A stretch of 64,000 bases of DNA, taken from CBDIHH01 sp965279095. Lineage in GTDB: Bacteria; Pseudomonadota; Alphaproteobacteria; Caulobacterales; Caulobacteraceae. This document shows positions 32,998-43,960 of the stretch, one piece after another. The stretch is taken from contig CBDIHH010000006.1 of the NCBI GenBank assembly GCA_965279095.1, positions 744,001 through 808,000 on the forward strand. Direction: 5' to 3'. The notes below the pieces were generated by a model. That model worked only from the letters and a program-made list of their open reading frames with translations, made no database searches and had not been told where the DNA came from. The position numbers and the translations under genes were made by a program. Position 1 is the stretch's first letter; each line of letters starts with the position of its first letter.

Positions 32998-33866
32998 TCG
33001 CCCGGGCGCTTGCCCCGGCCAAGATCAACCTGTTCCTGCACGTCGGTCCGCCGGGGGACGACGGCTATCATCCCATCGACAGCCTGATGACCTTCGCCGA
33101 CGTCGGCGACCGGCTGAGCATCGCCGCCGCCGCCGACCAGGGACTCACCGTGGAGGGTCCCTGCGCGGCGGGGCTGTCGGCGGGCGAGGACAATCTGGTC
33201 ATGCGGGCGGCGCGCGCCCTGCTGGACCGGGTCGGCCGCCCCGACGCGGGCTTTCACCTCACCCTCGACAAGCGGTTGCCGGTGGCGGCGGGCCTCGGCG
33301 GCGGGTCGAGCGACGCCGGCGCGGCGCTGATCCTGCTGAACGTGGCCCTGGACCTGGGTCTGGCCGAGCCCGAGCTGGAGGCCATCGCCGCCACCCTAGG
33401 GGCCGACGGCGCCGCCTGCCTGCGCGCCCGGCCGGTGATCGCCACGGGGCGAGGAGAGCAGCTTGGCCCCGCGCCCCGCTGGCCGGACATGGCCTGCGTG
33501 CTGGTCAACCCGGGGCTGGCCTGCCCGACCCCGGCCGTCTATCGCGCCTTCGACGAGAGGGGCGCCTTCAGCCCCATGGAATACGACCGCCTGCCCGACC
33601 TGGACCGGGCCGACGATGTCGCCGAGGTCCTGCGGGGCCTGCGCAACGACCTGCAGCGGCCGGCCCTGACCCTGCAGCCTGGCATCGCCGCTGTCCTCGA
33701 GGCCCTGCGCGGGGCCGCCGAGGCGCTGATCGCGCGCATGTCGGGATCGGGGGCGACCTGCTTCGCCCTGTGCCGCAACGACGGGGACGCCCACGACCTC
33801 GCCCGCCGCCTGGCCGCCGCCGAGCCGGGCTGGTGGGTGCGCCCCTGCTGGGTGTCCGGCAGCTAG
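32994..33866 (+). CDS. ispE: 4-diphosphocytidyl-2-C-methyl-D-erythritol kinase
   Basis: A 290-residue GHMP kinase. It phosphorylates CDP-ME in the MEP pathway to isoprenoids. It has an N-terminal APAKINLFLHVG and the glycine-rich ATP loop PVAAGLGGGSSDAGAALILL near residue 95, diagnostic for IspE. The likely start is TTG at 32994, whose TTG overlaps the stop of the TPR lipoprotein gene, giving LIARALAPAKIN; an ATG start does not exist before the conserved motif. A family A repeat lies beyond its stop. Confidence 0.95.
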   Translation: MIARALAPAKINLFLHVGPPGDDGYHPIDSLMTFADVGDRLSIAAAADQGLTVEGPCAAGLSAGEDNLVMRAARALLDRVGRPDAGFHLTLDKRLPVAAGLGGGSSDAGAALILLNVALDLGLAEPELEAIAATLGADGAACLRARPVIATGRGEQLGPAPRWPDMACVLVNPGLACPTPAVYRAFDERGAFSPMEYDRLPDLDRADDVAEVLRGLRNDLQRPALTLQPGIAAVLEALRGAAEALIARMSGSGATCFALCRNDGDAHDLARRLAAAEPGWWVRPCWVSGS

Positions 33867-33871
33867 GTTGT

Positions 33872-33992
33872 GTTGCTTCAGGTGGATTGGACCCATCACA
33901 TTCCCGATCTCCCCGGCCCTCGGGCCGGCCAAAGGCCGGACCCGGGGGCCGGGAAGATCGGGGTGGGGTTGGCGGTTCTGTCTGAAGCAAAC
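33872..33992. repeat. Family A intergenic hairpin repeat
   Basis: An inner inverted repeat joins 33903-33918 with 33948-33963 (one mismatch in 16). Outer arms GTTGCTTCAG (33872-33881) and CTGAAGCAA (33982-33990) pair as well, so the whole of about 120 bases can fold as one long hairpin. It sits between convergent ispE and amtB and just before the amtB terminator. Confidence 0.8.
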
Positions 33993-34010
33993 CCGGGCTA
34001 GGTTGCGGCC

Positions 34011-34040
34011 AAAAAAAAGGGGGACCCCGCAGGGTCCCCC
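34011..34040 (-). terminator. Intrinsic terminator of glnK-amtB
   Basis: On the minus strand GGGGGACCC-TGCG-GGGTCCCCC is a nine-base-pair stem (34019-34040). It is followed at once by eight T (34011-34018), a textbook rho-independent terminator. It sits about 30 bases beyond the amtB stop at 34071. Confidence 0.9.
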
Positions 34041-34070
34041 AAGCTGACGCTCATTAAGGGAGGGGAGCGT

Positions 34071-35516
34071 CTATTCGTGCAGGGCCTCGCCGTGCAGGGC
34101 CTGGTCGAGACCCTCCACTTCGCCTTCCTCGGAGACCCGGACCCCGGTGGTGATCTTGCAGATCAGCAGGATGATCAGGGTGCCCAGGCCGGTCCAGGCG
34201 ATGGTCACCAGGACGCCGAACAACTGCTTCATCACACTGGCGCCTTCGCCCAGGCTGTTGACCACCGGGTCGGCCAGCAGGCCCACCAGCAGGGCGCCGA
34301 TGATGCCGCCGATGCCGTGGACGCCGAAGGCGTCGAGGCTGTCGTCATACTTGAAGATGCGCTTGAGCCAGACCGCCGACAGGTAACAGCCGGCGCCGGC
34401 CACGAGGCCGATGATCATGGCGCCCTGCGGATTGACGAAGCCGGCCGCCGGGGTGATGGCGACCAGGCCGGCCACCGCGCCGGAGGCCAGGCCGAGCATG
34501 CCGGGCTTCTTGCGTTCGACCCATTCCACGACCATCCAGGCCAGGGCGGCGACGGCGGTGGCGATCTGGGTATTGGCCATGGCCAGGCCGGCCAGGGCGT
34601 TGGAGGCCACCGCGGAGCCGGCGTTGAAGCCGAACCAGCCGACCCACAGGAGGCTGGCGCCGATCATTGTGTAGACGAGGTTGTTCGGGGCCATGTTCTC
34701 GGTCCCGTAGCCCTTCCGCTTGCCCAGGAAGAGGGCGCAGACCAGGCCGGCGACCCCGGCGTTGATGTGCACCACGGTGCCGCCGGCGAAGTCGAGCACC
34801 CCGGCGCCGCCGAGGATGCCGCCGCCCCAGACCATGTGCGCGATCGGCGCATAGACCAGGAACGACCACAGGACGGTGAACAGGCACAGGGCCGAGAACT
34901 TCATCCGTTCGGCGAAGGCCCCGCAGATCAGGGCCGGGGTGATGATGGCGAAGGTCATCTGGAACATCATGAAGACGTATTCGGGGATGGTCCCGGCCAG
35001 GGCGTTGGCCCCGTCCATCTTGATCCCCTTCAGCATGATGTTGCTGAAGCCGCCGATGTATTTGTTGACCTCGGGATTGGGGTTGGCGCCGAAGGCGAGG
35101 GAGTAGGTCGCGACGGCCCAGACCACGGTGACGATGCAGGTCATGACGAAGGACTGGGCGACGGTGGCGATGACGTTCTTGCGCCGGACCATGCCGCCGT
35201 AGAACAGGGCCAGGCCCGGGATGGTCATCATCAGGACGAGCAGGCTCGAGGTCAGCATCCAGGCGGTGTCGCCGGAGTCCGGCGCCCAGGGCTTGGCTTC
35301 TTCGGCGGGGGCGGTCGCGGTCGCCGCGGGCGCCTCGACCGCGGCGGCGGCCACGGGCGAAGCCTCGGCGGCCGGCGCGGACTCGGCCGTCGCCGTGGCG
35401 GCGGGCGCGGCTGCGGAAGAGTCCTGGGCCCAGGCGGCCCCTGTCGCCAGCGGCGTCCCCAGGAGCATCGCGGCGAGGGCCAGGCCCGTCAGCCGGTTGG
35501 ATCGAAGTCGGTTCAT
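34071..35516 (-). CDS. amtB: Ammonium transporter AmtB
   Basis: A 481-residue Amt/MEP/Rh channel of 11 membrane helices that conducts ammonia. An N-terminal signal-like segment is followed by an Ala/Pro/Glu-rich stretch of about 50 residues (TATAESAPAAEASP). Then comes the Amt core: GDTAWMLTSSLLVLMMTIPG, FGGM-type motif FYGGMVRRKN, SFLVYAPIAHMVWGG, DFAGGTVVHINAGVAGL (conserved His) and FGVHGIGGIIGALL (second His). The C-terminal cytoplasmic tail (VRVSEEGEVEGLDQALHGE) is the GlnK-binding end. It lies 31 bases downstream of glnK on the same strand and ends at a strong terminator. Start at the ATG giving MNRLRSNR. Confidence 0.96.
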   Translation of the reverse strand: MNRLRSNRLTGLALAAMLLGTPLATGAAWAQDSSAAAPAATATAESAPAAEASPVAAAAVEAPAATATAPAEEAKPWAPDSGDTAWMLTSSLLVLMMTIPGLALFYGGMVRRKNVIATVAQSFVMTCIVTVVWAVATYSLAFGANPNPEVNKYIGGFSNIMLKGIKMDGANALAGTIPEYVFMMFQMTFAIITPALICGAFAERMKFSALCLFTVLWSFLVYAPIAHMVWGGGILGGAGVLDFAGGTVVHINAGVAGLVCALFLGKRKGYGTENMAPNNLVYTMIGASLLWVGWFGFNAGSAVASNALAGLAMANTQIATAVAALAWMVVEWVERKKPGMLGLASGAVAGLVAITPAAGFVNPQGAMIIGLVAGAGCYLSAVWLKRIFKYDDSLDAFGVHGIGGIIGALLVGLLADPVVNSLGEGASVMKQLFGVLVTIAWTGLGTLIILLICKITTGVRVSEEGEVEGLDQALHGEALHE

Positions 35517-35547
35517 CTGTTTACTGTCCCCGTTTTTATGACTTGGC

Positions 35548-35886
35548 TCAGAGCGCCGCGACGCCGGTCTCGCCGGTGCGGATGCGCACGGCGTCCTCGA
35601 CGTTGACGACGAAGATCTTGCCGTCGCCGATCTTCCCCGTGGCGGCGGCGCCCTTGATGGCCTCGATGGCTTGGGCCAGGACGGCGTCATCGACCACCGC
35701 CTCCAGCTTCACCTTGGGGACGAACACCACCTGGTATTCGGCGCCCCGATAGATCTCCGTCTGGCCCTTCTGGCGGCCGTAGCCCTTCACCTCCGAGACA
35801 GTCAGCCCTTCCACCCCCGCCGCGACCAGGGCTTCACGCACCTCGTCCAGCTTGAAAGGTTTGACGATCGCTACGATCAGTTTCAT
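35548..35886 (-). CDS. glnK: Nitrogen regulatory protein P-II (GlnK/GlnB)
   Basis: A 112-residue P-II signalling protein that senses 2-oxoglutarate, ATP/ADP and uridylylation state. It starts MKLIVAIVKPFKLDEVREAL, contains the T-loop KGYGRQKGQTEIYRGAEY with the Tyr (position about 51) that is uridylylated in P-II proteins, and the C-terminal KIGDGKIFVVNVEDAVRIRTGE. It controls AmtB, glutamine synthetase adenylylation and transcription in Alphaproteobacteria. Its place beside amtB marks it as the GlnK type. No clear sigma-54 promoter was found upstream. Confidence 0.96.
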   Translation of the reverse strand: MKLIVAIVKPFKLDEVREALVAAGVEGLTVSEVKGYGRQKGQTEIYRGAEYQVVFVPKVKLEAVVDDAVLAQAIEAIKGAAATGKIGDGKIFVVNVEDAVRIRTGETGVAAL

Positions 35887-36175
35887 CCGGCCTCGCTTGT
35901 GGCGCATCGCGCCGTTCTTGATGAAGTTGGACAGCCCATGGCTACGGCCGCCCCCGGTTCCCCTCCCGGCGAAGGGGACGCTAGCCAGGACGCTGCTGCA
36001 GTGCGAAGGGCGGGCGGCTCCTGGGTAGGAATTGGGGCAGGGCGCCTGATTTGCGGGCGAAAGCCGCTTCTTTCGCCTGGAAATTAAGCCTCGGCCGCCC
36101 GAGGCGGCGGCAGGCCCTGTTGCGGTCGCGGATCGGGCGGTGCGATAGGCAGGGCCCCGCAGCCCCGGAGGTCTC

Positions 36176-36523
36176 ATGCCCGCGATCTGGTCCTATCTGG
36201 CCCCCGCCCTGCTGCTCGCGGGATCCAATGTGTTCATGACCTTTGCGTGGTACGGGCACCTCAAGCACCGATCCGCCGCCCTGCCGCTGGTCATCCTGGT
36301 GAGCTGGCTGATCGCCCTGCCCGAATACAGCCTCGCGGTCCCGGCCAACCGCATCGGGGCGGGGGTGATGACCGCGGTGCAGCTGAAAACCCTTCAGGAA
36401 TGCATCACCCTGTCGGTGTTTGCCGCCTTCTCGGTCTTCTACCTGGGGGAGCCGCTGAAATGGTCGACCGTGGCGGGTTTCACCCTGATCGCGGCCGGCG
36501 CGGCGCTGATTTTCACGAAGTAG
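36176..36523 (+). CDS. DMT family protein (DUF486-like)
   Basis: A 115-residue membrane protein with about four hydrophobic helices (LAPALLLAGSNVFMTFAWYG, LVILVSWLIALPEYSLAVP, ITLSVFAAFSVFYLGE, WSTVAGFTLIAAGAALIFT). It resembles the DUF486 small family, with the signature YGHLKHR and QLKTLQE. It probably forms dimers like small multidrug-resistance-type proteins, but transport is unproven. Confidence 0.88.
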   Translation: MPAIWSYLAPALLLAGSNVFMTFAWYGHLKHRSAALPLVILVSWLIALPEYSLAVPANRIGAGVMTAVQLKTLQECITLSVFAAFSVFYLGEPLKWSTVAGFTLIAAGAALIFTK

Positions 36524-36646
36524 GGAGAGTGCGTGGCGATCACGAAGCCGTGATCATGGGCAACCATCGCCTCGCTCGCGCGTGATTCCGCCCGTGGGAC
36601 TGAGGGCCAGCGCGGCCCCCGCCGCGCCATCGCACGAGGAAATTCC

Positions 36647-37195
36647 ATGAACCCGATCAAGCATATAGTCACCGCCTGCGCCGTCTCCGCCTTGATGACC
36701 GGCGCCGCCTACGCACAGACCGCCTCCACGGGAGCCACCGGCTCCGCCGGCGCCTCGGCGGGCGCCTCGACCGACGCCGGCGCCGCCGGCGCGAGCATGT
36801 CGGGCGACGCCTCGATGTCCAACGGCGCCGCGATGCCCAGCGACTCGACCTCCACCGGCGCGTCGACCTCCACCGGCGCGATGACCTCGGGGTCGTCCTC
36901 CATGTCGTCGGACACCAGCGTCAATTCCGGCGCCGCCACCAGCCCCTCCATGTCGGTGGACAGCTCGGCCGGCGCCATGGGCTCCTCCGACGCCGCGGGC
37001 ATGACCGGCTCGGCCACCACCGGCGCCGCCGCCGCACCGGCTCCGATGCCCATGGATTCGGGGGCGGGCGCGTCGATGAACGCGGGCGCCGCCACCATGG
37101 TCACCATGCAGCCCGTGGCGGATACGGCCGAGAACCGCGCCAAATACGCGCCCATGTCCCGCGCCGGTAAGCGCTCCTCCGCCAAGGGCAACTGA
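36647..37195 (+). CDS. Exported Ser/Ala/Gly low-complexity protein
   Basis: A 182-residue protein with a signal peptide (AVSALMTGAAYAQ) and a long repetitive middle rich in Ser, Ala, Gly, Met and Thr (ASMSGDASMSNGAAMPSD), then a short basic C-terminus (ENRAKYAPMSRAGKRSSAKG). No domain is recognised; the bulk is probably disordered. The C-terminal end looks conserved compared with the repetitive part. It stands alone on the plus strand. Confidence 0.65.
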   Translation: MNPIKHIVTACAVSALMTGAAYAQTASTGATGSAGASAGASTDAGAAGASMSGDASMSNGAAMPSDSTSTGASTSTGAMTSGSSSMSSDTSVNSGAATSPSMSVDSSAGAMGSSDAAGMTGSATTGAAAAPAPMPMDSGAGASMNAGAATMVTMQPVADTAENRAKYAPMSRAGKRSSAKGN

Positions 37196-37288
37196 TCGAA
37201 CCTCGCCGAACTTTAGCCTTGGCGAACTGTTGAAACCTCGCAACCGTGCGGTCATACCCGTGGCCGCACGGAAGCTTGAGGAGAATTC

Positions 37289-37936
37289 ATGGTAGTACGA
37301 CCCCTACTCGTCGTCGCGGCGCTGACGCTCGCCGCCACTTCGGCCTTCGCCCAGGCGCCCGTAGCGGCTCCGCCTGCTCCGGCCCCGGCCGCCGCTGCCC
37401 CTGCGCCGGCCGCGCCGGTCTCGGCGACGCCCTCGGCGGGCTTCACCCAGGTCGCGCCCCAGGGCACGATCATCCAGACCCTTCGCGCTGCGGGCCAGTT
37501 CAACACCCTGCTCAAGGTCTTCGACATGGCCGGCCTCAGCGGCCCGGCCCTGCTCGGCCGCACGCAGCCGATCACCATCTTCGCTCCCACCGACGCCGCC
37601 TTCGCCGCCATGCCCGCGGGTGAGCTCACCCGGCTGATGCAGCCGGACAATACGGCGCAGATGCAGACCCGCTTCGCCTATCTGATCTTCAACGGCCCGC
37701 TGGAGTTCTCCAAGCTCGACGGCAAGTCCGGCCCGATCGCCGGCGCGGGCGGCGCGATCTATGTCGACGCCAGCGCCAAGCCCGGCAAGGTCAACGGCGC
37801 GACCCTGCTGCAGGCCGATGTGAAGGCCACCAACGGCCATATCTATGTGATCGATAAGGTCATCGGCCCGGGCTACGTCCCCCCGGCGCCGCCGGCCGAG
37901 CCGGAAGCGGCCCCGGCCGCCCCCGCCGCCAAATAG
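37289..37936 (+). CDS. Exported fasciclin domain-containing protein
   Basis: A 215-residue protein with a signal peptide (LAATSAFAQ) and a Pro/Ala-rich linker (PPAPAPAAAAPAPA), then one fasciclin (FAS1) domain at about residues 60-200. The domain has IIQTLRAAGQFNTLLKVFDMA, FAPTDAAFAAMP and IYVIDKVIGPGYVPP. FAS1 proteins mediate adhesion or cell-surface interactions. An intrinsic terminator follows its stop at 37977-38008. Confidence 0.92.
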   Translation: MVVRPLLVVAALTLAATSAFAQAPVAAPPAPAPAAAAPAPAAPVSATPSAGFTQVAPQGTIIQTLRAAGQFNTLLKVFDMAGLSGPALLGRTQPITIFAPTDAAFAAMPAGELTRLMQPDNTAQMQTRFAYLIFNGPLEFSKLDGKSGPIAGAGGAIYVDASAKPGKVNGATLLQADVKATNGHIYVIDKVIGPGYVPPAPPAEPEAAPAAPAAK

Positions 37937-37965
37937 ACCCCGCGGCGGCCCTCCGGGGCTTTGCC

Positions 37966-37993
37966 TTGAAGCCAAGGTCGGCGGGCCCTATGG
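37966..37993 (+). promoter_or_regulatory. Putative glyQ promoter within the terminator hairpin
   Basis: TTGAAG at 37966-37971 and CTATGG at 37988-37993 are 16 bases apart and could serve as -35 and -10 of glyQ. The -10 sits in the loop of the fasciclin terminator, so the glyQ transcript would begin near 38000, inside the 3' arm. If this is wrong, glyQ must depend on read-through of the terminator. Confidence 0.35.
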
Positions 37994-38008
37994 TCCGCCG
38001 ACTTTTTT
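37977..38008 (+). terminator. Intrinsic terminator after fasciclin gene, overlapping glyQ promoter
   Basis: GTCGGCGG-GCCCTATGGT-CCGCCGAC forms an eight-base-pair stem (37977-38002) followed by six T (38003-38008). It ends the fasciclin transcript. It stops only 25 bases before the glyQ GTG at 38034, and a -10-like CTATGG lies in the hairpin loop. Confidence 0.8.
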
Positions 38009-38033
38009 CGACCCCCCGTCGAGGGCAATCCCC

Positions 38034-38930
38034 GTGTCCGCCGAACCCCTGTCGTTCCAGGATCTGATCCTGACCCTGCACGCCTACTGGGGCGCGCAGG
38101 GCTGCGTGATCCTGCAGCCGCACGACGACCATGTCGGGGCAGGGACGCTGCACCCCGCCACGGTGCTGCGGGCGCTGGGCCCCAAGCCTTGGCGCTGCGC
38201 CTATGTGCAGCCCTCGCGCCGGCCGTCGGACGGCCGCTACGGCGAGAACCCCAACCGGCTGCAGCATTACTACCAATATCAGGTGATCCTGAAGCCCAAC
38301 CCCGCCGACATGCAGGCCCTCTACCTGGGCTCGCTGAAGGCCATCGGCATCGACCCGACCCTGCACGACATCCGTTTCGTCGAGGACGACTGGGAGAACC
38401 CCACCGTCGGCGCCTGGGGCCTCGGCTGGGAAGTGTGGTGCGACGGCATGGAGGTGTCGCAGTACACCTACTTCCAGCAGGTGGGCGGCATCGACGTCTT
38501 CCCCGTGGCCGGGGAGCTGACCTACGGGCTGGAGCGCCTGGCCATGTATGTCCAGGGCAAGGACAACATCTACGACCTGGTGTTCACCCGGCACGGGAAC
38601 CACATCACCACCTACGGCGACGTCTTCCTCGAGAACGAGCGCCAGCAGTCGGCCTACAATTTCGAGGTCTCCGACGTGGAGACCCTGAAGCGTCATTTCG
38701 AGGACATGGAGCGGCGGGTGCCGCAGATTCTCGCCGCCACCGGGCCGCAGGGCCAGCAGCTGGTCCTGCCGGCCTATGAGCATGTGCTCAAGGCCAGCCA
38801 CCTGTTCAACCTGATGGACGCCCGCGGCGCCATCGCGGTGGCCGAGCGGCAGAGCTACATCGGCCGCATCCGTGACCTGTGCAAAGCCTGCGCCGAGGCG
38901 TGGGTGGCGCAGCAGGAGGACGCGGCGTGA
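38034..38930 (+). CDS. glyQ: Glycyl-tRNA synthetase alpha subunit
   Basis: A 298-residue alpha subunit of the alpha2beta2 glycyl-tRNA synthetase. It carries the class II catalytic site: FQDLILTLHAYWGAQGCVILQPH, motif 2 region RCAYVQPSRRPSDGRYGENPNRLQHY (in part) and TYGLERLAMYVQG. The start is GTG at 38034. The synthetase charges tRNA-Gly with the GlyS beta subunit; the two genes are separated by a 188-base repeat-bearing gap. A terminator lies 25 bases upstream, which raises the question of how glyQ is expressed. Confidence 0.97.
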   Translation: MSAEPLSFQDLILTLHAYWGAQGCVILQPHDDHVGAGTLHPATVLRALGPKPWRCAYVQPSRRPSDGRYGENPNRLQHYYQYQVILKPNPADMQALYLGSLKAIGIDPTLHDIRFVEDDWENPTVGAWGLGWEVWCDGMEVSQYTYFQQVGGIDVFPVAGELTYGLERLAMYVQGKDNIYDLVFTRHGNHITTYGDVFLENERQQSAYNFEVSDVETLKRHFEDMERRVPQILAATGPQGQQLVLPAYEHVLKASHLFNLMDARGAIAVAERQSYIGRIRDLCKACAEAWVAQQEDAA

Positions 38931-38946
38931 GGGATTTGGAGAGCAT

Positions 38947-39111
38947 CATAACTCCGCCCCCGACCGCAGGGCGGGGGAGGGGGACCGCCGGCCATGGGCC
39001 GGTGGTGGAGGGGGCAGCGCCGCCTCTTCCTGTTGAGCGCAGCTCAGCCCCTTCCACCCCCGCTTCGCGGCGGTCCCCCTTCCCCACGCCTCCGGCGCGG
39101 GGCAGGAGAGC
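38947..39111. repeat. Family B repeat inside the glyQ-glyS interval
   Basis: Between glyQ and glyS sits a GC-rich hairpin-forming repeat with GGGCGGGGGAGGGGGACC...GGTGGTGGAGGGGGC, then a second arm CCCCTTCCACCCCCG...GGCGGTCCCCCTTCCCC and GCGCGGGGCAGGAGAGC. It matches the copy at 44519-44756. It has no long ORF and may act as an mRNA-stability or attenuation element in the operon. Confidence 0.75.
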
Positions 39112-39118
39112 TTAAATC

Positions 39119-41263
39119 ATGCCCCAGCTCCTGCTCGAACTCTTCTCCGAGGAAATCCCCGCGCGCATGCAGGCGCAGGCGGCAAAAGACCTCGAGCGCA
39201 TGGCCCGCGAACGTCTGGCCGAGGCCGGCATCCTGCCGTCGGCCCTGAAGACCTTCGCCGGGCCGCGCCGCCTGACCCTGGTGGCCGAGGACATCCCCGC
39301 CGCCCAGGGGGATCGCAGCGAGGAGCGCAAGGGACCGCGCACCTCGGCCCCCGACCAGGCCATCGAGGGCTTCCTGCGCTCCACCGGCCTGACCCGCGAC
39401 CAGCTGGTCGAGCGGGACGGGGTCTATTTCGCGGTCATCGCCAAGGCCGGCCGGCCGACACCCCAGATCATCGCCGAGATGGTCGAGGCCATCGTCCGCG
39501 CCTTTCCCTGGCCCAAATCCATGACCTGGGCCGACGGGACCCTGCGCTGGGTGCGGCCGCTTCAGCGCATCCTCTGCGTGTTCGACGGCGAGGTCACACC
39601 CCTGACCATCGACGGCATCGTCGCCGGCGACCTCACCGAGGGCCACCGCTTCATGGGCTCGGGCCAGCCGTTCCGCGCCCGCGACTTCGACGCCTATGAG
39701 GCGGGCCTGCGGGCCAACTTCGTCATCCTCGATCCGGAGGAGCGTAAGGCCCGCATCCTGGACGGCGCCCGCACCGCCTGTTTCGCGCGCAACCTTGAGC
39801 TGGTCGAGGACGAGGGGCTGCTGGACGAGGTCGCCGGCCTCGCCGAATGGCCGACGCCCCTGATCGGCGACATGGACCCGTCGTTCCTGGACCTGCCGCC
39901 GGAGGTGATCCGCACCTCCATGCGCACCCACCAGAAGTATTTCGCCGTGCGCGCGCCGGGCCAGCCGGGCCTGGCCCCCCATTTCGTCGTCGTCGCCAAC
40001 ATCGAGGCGGCCGACGGGGGCAGGGCGGTGGCGGCCGGCAACGCCCGGGTGCTGTCGGCGCGCCTGAACGACGCCCGCTTCTTCTGGGACGAGGACCGCA
40101 AGGTCCCGCTGGAGAGCCGGTTGGAGAAACTGAAGGGAGTCACCTTCCACGCCAAGCTCGGCACCATGTACGAGCGGGTGGAGCGGATCGAGGCCCTGGC
40201 CCGCGAGATCGCCCCCCTGGTGGGCGCGGACCCCGACCTGGCCGCCAAGGCCGCGCGCCTGTCGAAGGCCGACCTGGTCACCGGCATGGTCGGGGAGTTC
40301 CCTGAGCTGCAGGGGATCATGGGCGGCTACTATGCGCGCGCCGAGGTGGACGCCCCCTGGCGCGAAGGCCTGACCGCCGAAGAGGCGGACGAGGTGGCCG
40401 ACGCCGTGCGCGATCACTATCGGCCGCAGGGGCCCCAGGACGCCACGCCCTCCGCCCCGGTGTCCGCCGCCGTGGCCCTGGCCGACAAGTTCGACACCCT
40501 GGTGGGCTTCTTCGCCATCAACGAGAAGCCGACAGGCTCCAAGGACCCCTTCGCTCTGAGGCGGGCCGCCCTGGGGATCATCCGCATCGCCCTGGCCAGC
40601 GACATCCGCCTGCCCCTGGCCCCCATCGCCAAGCGCCAGCTGATCGTCTTCCAGCAGCAGATCCTGCAGCGGCGCGGCGCCCGGCCGGCCGGCGCGGGGG
40701 AGACCACGGCCGCCGCCGGCGCCGCCGGCTCGCCCGGCCCCGAGCATGACATCCTGGCCTTCTTCGCAGACCGGCTGAAGGTGCTGCTGCGCGAGCAGGG
40801 CAATCGGCCGGACCTGGTCGACGCGGTGTTCGCCCTGGGCGACGACGATCTGGTGCGCTTCGTGCGCCGGGTCGAGGCCCTGGAGCATTTCCTCAAGCAG
40901 GACGACGGCAAGGTCCTGCTCGCCGGCTACCGCCGCGCCAGCAACATCCTGCGGGCCGAGGAGAAGAAGGGACCGCTGCCCGCCGGTCCGGCGTCAATCC
41001 GCCCGGAATCCGGTCCTGAGGAAAAGGCGCTGCTGGAGGCCCTGGCCGTGGTCAAGCCGCGGCTGGACGCCCACTTGGCCGCCGAGAACTTCGTGCTGGC
41101 CATGTCCGCCCTGGCCACCCTGCGCGCGCCGGTGGACCTGTTCTTCGACAAGGTCCTCGTCAACGCCGATGACGAAACGGTAAGGGCCAATCGGCTAAGG
41201 TTGATCTCGCAGGTGCGAGATGCGATGCACCGGGTAGCCGATTTCTCCCTGATTTCGGGCTGA
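39119..41263 (+). CDS. glyS: Glycyl-tRNA synthetase beta subunit
   Basis: A 714-residue beta subunit with PQLLLELFSEEIPARMQAQA at the N-terminus, FRARDFDAYEAGLRANFVILD, RTHQKYFAV and the long HD-like central region of the family. It ends in the tRNA anticodon-binding-type helices (VDLFFDKVLVNADDE). It binds the tRNA and completes the alpha2beta2 enzyme with GlyQ. ATG at 39119 follows directly after a family B repeat. An unusual linker (residues about 510-540: RGARPAGAGETTAAAGA) appears to be an Ala/Gly-rich insertion between domains. Confidence 0.96.
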   Translation: MPQLLLELFSEEIPARMQAQAAKDLERMARERLAEAGILPSALKTFAGPRRLTLVAEDIPAAQGDRSEERKGPRTSAPDQAIEGFLRSTGLTRDQLVERDGVYFAVIAKAGRPTPQIIAEMVEAIVRAFPWPKSMTWADGTLRWVRPLQRILCVFDGEVTPLTIDGIVAGDLTEGHRFMGSGQPFRARDFDAYEAGLRANFVILDPEERKARILDGARTACFARNLELVEDEGLLDEVAGLAEWPTPLIGDMDPSFLDLPPEVIRTSMRTHQKYFAVRAPGQPGLAPHFVVVANIEAADGGRAVAAGNARVLSARLNDARFFWDEDRKVPLESRLEKLKGVTFHAKLGTMYERVERIEALAREIAPLVGADPDLAAKAARLSKADLVTGMVGEFPELQGIMGGYYARAEVDAPWREGLTAEEADEVADAVRDHYRPQGPQDATPSAPVSAAVALADKFDTLVGFFAINEKPTGSKDPFALRRAALGIIRIALASDIRLPLAPIAKRQLIVFQQQILQRRGARPAGAGETTAAAGAAGSPGPEHDILAFFADRLKVLLREQGNRPDLVDAVFALGDDDLVRFVRRVEALEHFLKQDDGKVLLAGYRRASNILRAEEKKGPLPAGPASIRPESGPEEKALLEALAVVKPRLDAHLAAENFVLAMSALATLRAPVDLFFDKVLVNADDETVRANRLRLISQVRDAMHRVADFSLISG

Positions 41264-41277
41264 GACACGAGGCCGAC

Positions 41278-43956
<2,679 letters not shown>

Positions 43957-43960
43957 GCGC

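Noticed and set aside
35887..36175. A sigma-54 promoter upstream of glnK
   Set aside because: No TGGCAC-N5-TTGCA-like sequence was found in the upstream region by eye.
37937..38033. A T-box or other riboswitch upstream of glyQ
   Set aside because: T-boxes are mainly in Gram-positives, and the interval is too short. The visible hairpin is explained by an intrinsic terminator.
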